In this document: positions 5,765 to 7,449 of the stretch, piece by piece
Layout of the letters: every line of letters starts with the position of its first letter
Position numbering within the stretch: the stretch's first letter is position 1
NCBI GenBank assembly: GCA_017964105.1
Contig: JAGCSP010000079.1
Coordinates: 1-7,449, forward strand
Origin: Clostridia bacterium
GTDB lineage: Bacteria > Bacillota > Clostridia > Christensenellales > UBA1242
DNA: 7,449 nt
Direction of reading: 5' to 3'
Notes under the pieces: generated by a model
What the model was told of the DNA's origin: nothing
The model's input: the letters and a program-made list of their open reading frames with translations, nothing else
The model's database searches: none
Made by a program: the position numbers and the translations under genes

Positions 5765-6289
5765 ATGAAAATTAACTATGTTGCAAAAAATTATAAAATT
5801 ACAGATAAATTCAAAGATATTATCGAGAAAAAATTATCAAAATTCGAAAGATATTTTTCCAAAAATTATGATGTCAAAGTAAGCTGCACAGAGCAAAATA
5901 AAAAATGCAAACTTGAAATTACAGTAAATGCAGATGGTTTGTTCGTTCGTTCTGAGGTTTGGGGTGACAATATGTACAACAATATTGATACAGCACTTCC
6001 AAAATTAGAAAAGCAAATTGTGCGTGGTGCAGATAGATATAATAACAAGTTTAAACGCAGTGACACAGATAAGTATGAATTCCTAGAAACATTGCCAGTA
6101 GAAAAGGCTGGTAAATTAGTTAAAACAAAACGATTTGAACTAGAGCCAATCACGGTTGAAGATGCAGAAGCATATATGGATGCTCTTGGCCACAGTTTCT
6201 ATATTTTCCTAAATGTGGAGACAGGTTTGGTAAGTGTTGTGTATAAGCGTGCTGATGGCAACGTGGGCATGATTGAAATCACATACTAA
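5765..6289 (+). CDS. hpf: Ribosome hibernation promoting factor, long form
   Basis: A 174-residue long-form HPF. The N-terminal S30AE domain (about 1-98, opening MKINYVAKNYKITDKFKDII) binds the decoding region of the 30S subunit and blocks mRNA and tRNA access. After a short charged linker the C-terminal domain (about 118-173: KRFELEPITVEDAEAYMDAL, then GHSFYIFLNVETGLVSVVYK) dimerises to join two 70S ribosomes as inactive 100S particles. Length and two-domain layout match the Firmicutes long form rather than the roughly 95-residue short HPF/YfiA. The Shine-Dalgarno site AGGGGGAT (5752-5759) lies 5 bases before the ATG. It is a single-gene unit with its own promoter and terminator, next to the clp operon. 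Neighbouring stress functions are suggestive of shared conditions but no shared operator is visible. Confidence 0.96.
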   Translation: MKINYVAKNYKITDKFKDIIEKKLSKFERYFSKNYDVKVSCTEQNKKCKLEITVNADGLFVRSEVWGDNMYNNIDTALPKLEKQIVRGADRYNNKFKRSDTDKYEFLETLPVEKAGKLVKTKRFELEPITVEDAEAYMDALGHSFYIFLNVETGLVSVVYKRADGNVGMIEITY

Positions 6290-6297
6290 AAAAATAG

Positions 6298-6327
6298 AAG
6301 GTTTTAATTTATTTAAAACCTTTTTTT
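6298..6327 (+). terminator. Intrinsic terminator after hpf
   Basis: Arms AAGGTTTTAA (6298-6307) and TTAAAACCTT (6313-6322) with a five-base loop and seven T (6321-6327). It starts 9 bases after the stop. Confidence 0.88.
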
Positions 6328-6329
6328 GT

Positions 6330-6358
6330 TTGTCAATAAAAATAAAAAATAGTACAAT
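6330..6358 (+). promoter_or_regulatory. Promoter of the ABC-like/HTH gene pair
   Basis: TTGTCA (6330-6335), a 17-base spacer and TACAAT (6353-6358). Predicted start near 6365 gives a leader of about 26 bases. Unlike three other promoters here it lacks the TG of an extended -10. The pair appears to be its own transcription unit. Confidence 0.65.
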
Positions 6359-6390
6359 ATAATTGTAAATATGGACAAAGGTAAAAGTTT

Positions 6391-7035
6391 ATGATTAATT
6401 TAGACCATGTATATTTATCTTACACAAAAGAATTTTATAATCTTTTTGATGTTACCATGTCTGTTGCCAAAGGTAAGACAACAGTCGTTTTTGGCGCATT
6501 AGAGAGTGGCAAAAGTTCACTCCTTAGAGTTATTGCTGGCTTTGAGCAGCCAACAAGTGGTGAATGCACAATAGATGGTGTACCTTCTAGCAAAGTTGAT
6601 TTCAAAAATGATGTTGCCATGGGTTACTTACCACAAGAAGGCGTGTTTAAAGAAAATAAAACTGTTTATCAAAATCTTGTATATCCATTACGTTTAAGAA
6701 AGGTGGATAAAGATATTAGCGATATCAAAGTGGAAAATGCATTAAAGGGATTTGAACTTGAAACATTAAAAGATGTACCACTAAGACGCTTGCAAGCTTT
6801 TGACAGATGCAAAGTGGCACTTGCTAGGTTTTCGTTGAGGAATATAGATTTGTTTGTGATAGATGACGTATTTAGCACTGTTAGTGCAGATGATGCAGTA
6901 ACTCTCGCAAAATACATTGTAAATCTTATTAATAATAATGGTGCCACAGCAATTATTGCATGTAGTGACGCAAAAATGTTAAAACAATTTAAAGGAGAGG
7001 TTATTAAGCTAGAACAAGGTTCTATTACTGCTTAA
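6391..7035 (+). CDS. Stand-alone ABC-type ATP-binding protein with degenerate catalytic motifs
   Basis: A 214-residue single nucleotide-binding domain of the ABC fold, with no membrane segment and no permease gene beside it. Present: likely A-loop Tyr (Y11), Walker A GALESGKS (35-42), Q-loop GYLPQ (Q82) and Walker B LFVID (154-158). Degenerate: the LSGGQ signature reads LQAFD (134-138) although the following RCKVALAR matches the usual helix; the catalytic Glu after Walker B is Asp (D159); and the switch His is Ser (S192 in IIACSDAKML). The protein should bind ATP, but signature-dependent dimer closure and hydrolysis look impaired or altered. AAAGG at 6377-6381 supports the ATG. The next gene, 23 bases on, is a PucR-type DNA-binding protein. 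A regulatory or sensory role is inferred; a diverged transporter subunit with distant partners cannot be excluded. Confidence 0.85.
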   Translation: MINLDHVYLSYTKEFYNLFDVTMSVAKGKTTVVFGALESGKSSLLRVIAGFEQPTSGECTIDGVPSSKVDFKNDVAMGYLPQEGVFKENKTVYQNLVYPLRLRKVDKDISDIKVENALKGFELETLKDVPLRRLQAFDRCKVALARFSLRNIDLFVIDDVFSTVSADDAVTLAKYIVNLINNNGATAIIACSDAKMLKQFKGEVIKLEQGSITA

Positions 7036-7058
7036 AAGTTTAGGTTTGTATTAGTAGG

Positions 7059-7397
7059 ATGGATTCAAAAATTTTAAAACAATTTCTAGTAAATCATTTC
7101 AGTGCACAAGAAGTTATGCCAAATTCTTTTAGTGCAACTGCAACCACAAGAAAACTTTTTAATAATAAATATATGCTAAAGTTATTTAGTAATGAAGAAT
7201 TATTACAATCTGCAAAATTATTCTTACACTATGATTTAAATATTAGCGAAGCAAGCAAAAATGGTTATATGCACCGCAATACACTAATATACAGGTTAGA
7301 TTGCATCCAAAAGCTAACTGGCCTTGAGATACGCAAATTTGACGATGCAGTAGTGTTAAATACTATTATGATTGCTCATGATCAACTGACTAAATAA
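7059..7397 (+). CDS. Short helix-turn-helix protein with PucR/CdaR-type C-terminal domain
   Basis: A 112-residue protein. Residues about 46-105 match the PucR C-terminal HTH (HTH_30) found in PucR, CdaR and related activators: LFLHYDLNISEASKNGYMHR then NTLIYRLDCIQKLTGLEIR and a DDAVVLNTIM tail. Typical members carry this at the end of 300-500-residue proteins with sensory domains; here only a 45-residue N-terminal extension without recognisable motif precedes it. It should bind DNA, perhaps with the adjacent ABC-like protein supplying the input, which is inference from adjacency. The start is uncertain: ATG 7059 has an AGG touching it rather than a spaced Shine-Dalgarno site; an in-frame TAG at 7041-7043 limits any extension. 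Translation may be coupled to the upstream stop 23 bases away. It closes its operon before a strong terminator. Confidence 0.82.
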   Translation: MDSKILKQFLVNHFSAQEVMPNSFSATATTRKLFNNKYMLKLFSNEELLQSAKLFLHYDLNISEASKNGYMHRNTLIYRLDCIQKLTGLEIRKFDDAVVLNTIMIAHDQLTK

Positions 7398-7414
7398 TTG
7401 TATTTAATAAGTAT

Positions 7415-7439
7415 AAGCACACCTTTGGTGTGCTTTTTT
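7415..7439 (+). terminator. Intrinsic terminator after the HTH gene
   Basis: Perfect nine-base arms AAGCACACC (7415-7423) and GGTGTGCTT (7427-7435), a TTT loop and a T run to 7439. It is the most GC-rich hairpin of the window and ends the two-gene unit. Confidence 0.92.
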
Positions 7440-7449
7440 ATTTTTCCTC

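Noticed and set aside
6371..6394. ATG 6371 as a start or leader peptide before the ABC-like gene
   Set aside because: It reads only seven codons before TGA, has no ribosome site, and the bases AAAGG within it serve ATG 6391.
1027..6947. Reverse-strand open frames of 60-134 codons inside degV-side, ctsR, clpC, hpf and ABC-like genes
   Set aside because: All lie opposite well-supported coding genes, lack ribosome sites and show no recognisable protein motifs; they follow from AT-rich codon use on the + strand.
1..7449. CIRCE/HrcA operators, riboswitches, tRNA or rRNA genes, CRISPR arrays, insertion-sequence ends
   Set aside because: Looked for on both strands; no TTAGCACTC-type inverted repeat, no long structured leader, no regularly spaced repeats and no transposase frame were found.

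Overview
This is an AT-rich window (roughly one-third GC, judged by eye) from a low-GC Gram-positive organism, most likely a member of the Clostridia or a related Firmicutes lineage. The evidence is a ctsR-mcsA-clpC stress operon with a canonical CtsR operator, a DegV-family protein, a long-form ribosome hibernation factor, sigma-A-type promoters with extended -10 boxes, and compact intrinsic terminators. All genes are on the + strand and every stop codon seen is TAA. I cannot name a species.

Layout: (1) 1-648 is the 3' part of a degV-family gene, closed by a perfect hairpin terminator. (2) 737-2026 encodes a cytosolic amidohydrolase of the methylthioadenosine/S-adenosylhomocysteine deaminase type with its own promoter. 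It is followed by a 19-residue hydrophobic mini-ORF (2058-2117) that has its own promoter-like and Shine-Dalgarno sequences and a terminator. (3) 2234-5688 is the Clp stress operon: promoter, CtsR operator, ctsR, a shortened mcsA whose UVR tail is cut off by an in-frame TAA, then clpC and a terminator. No mcsB arginine kinase lies in the operon. (4) 5710-6327 is hpf as a single-gene unit. (5) 6330-7439 is a two-gene unit: a stand-alone ABC-type ATPase with several degenerate catalytic motifs, followed by a 112-residue protein that is little more than a PucR-type DNA-binding domain.

How they work together: CtsR should repress its own operon until heat or protein stress. ClpC is the unfoldase that would feed ClpP (clpP is not in this window). 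HPF dimerises and stores ribosomes in slow growth or stress, so units 3 and 4 share a stress theme. The amidohydrolase recycles or detoxifies the adenosine by-products of SAM metabolism. The ABC-like/HTH pair has no permease beside it and looks more like a regulatory pair than a transporter; it is the most original element in the window. There is no gene-free stretch over 300 bases; the longest (2118-2314) holds a terminator, the ctsR promoter and the CtsR operator. No RNA genes, insertion sequences, CRISPR arrays or prophage signs were seen.
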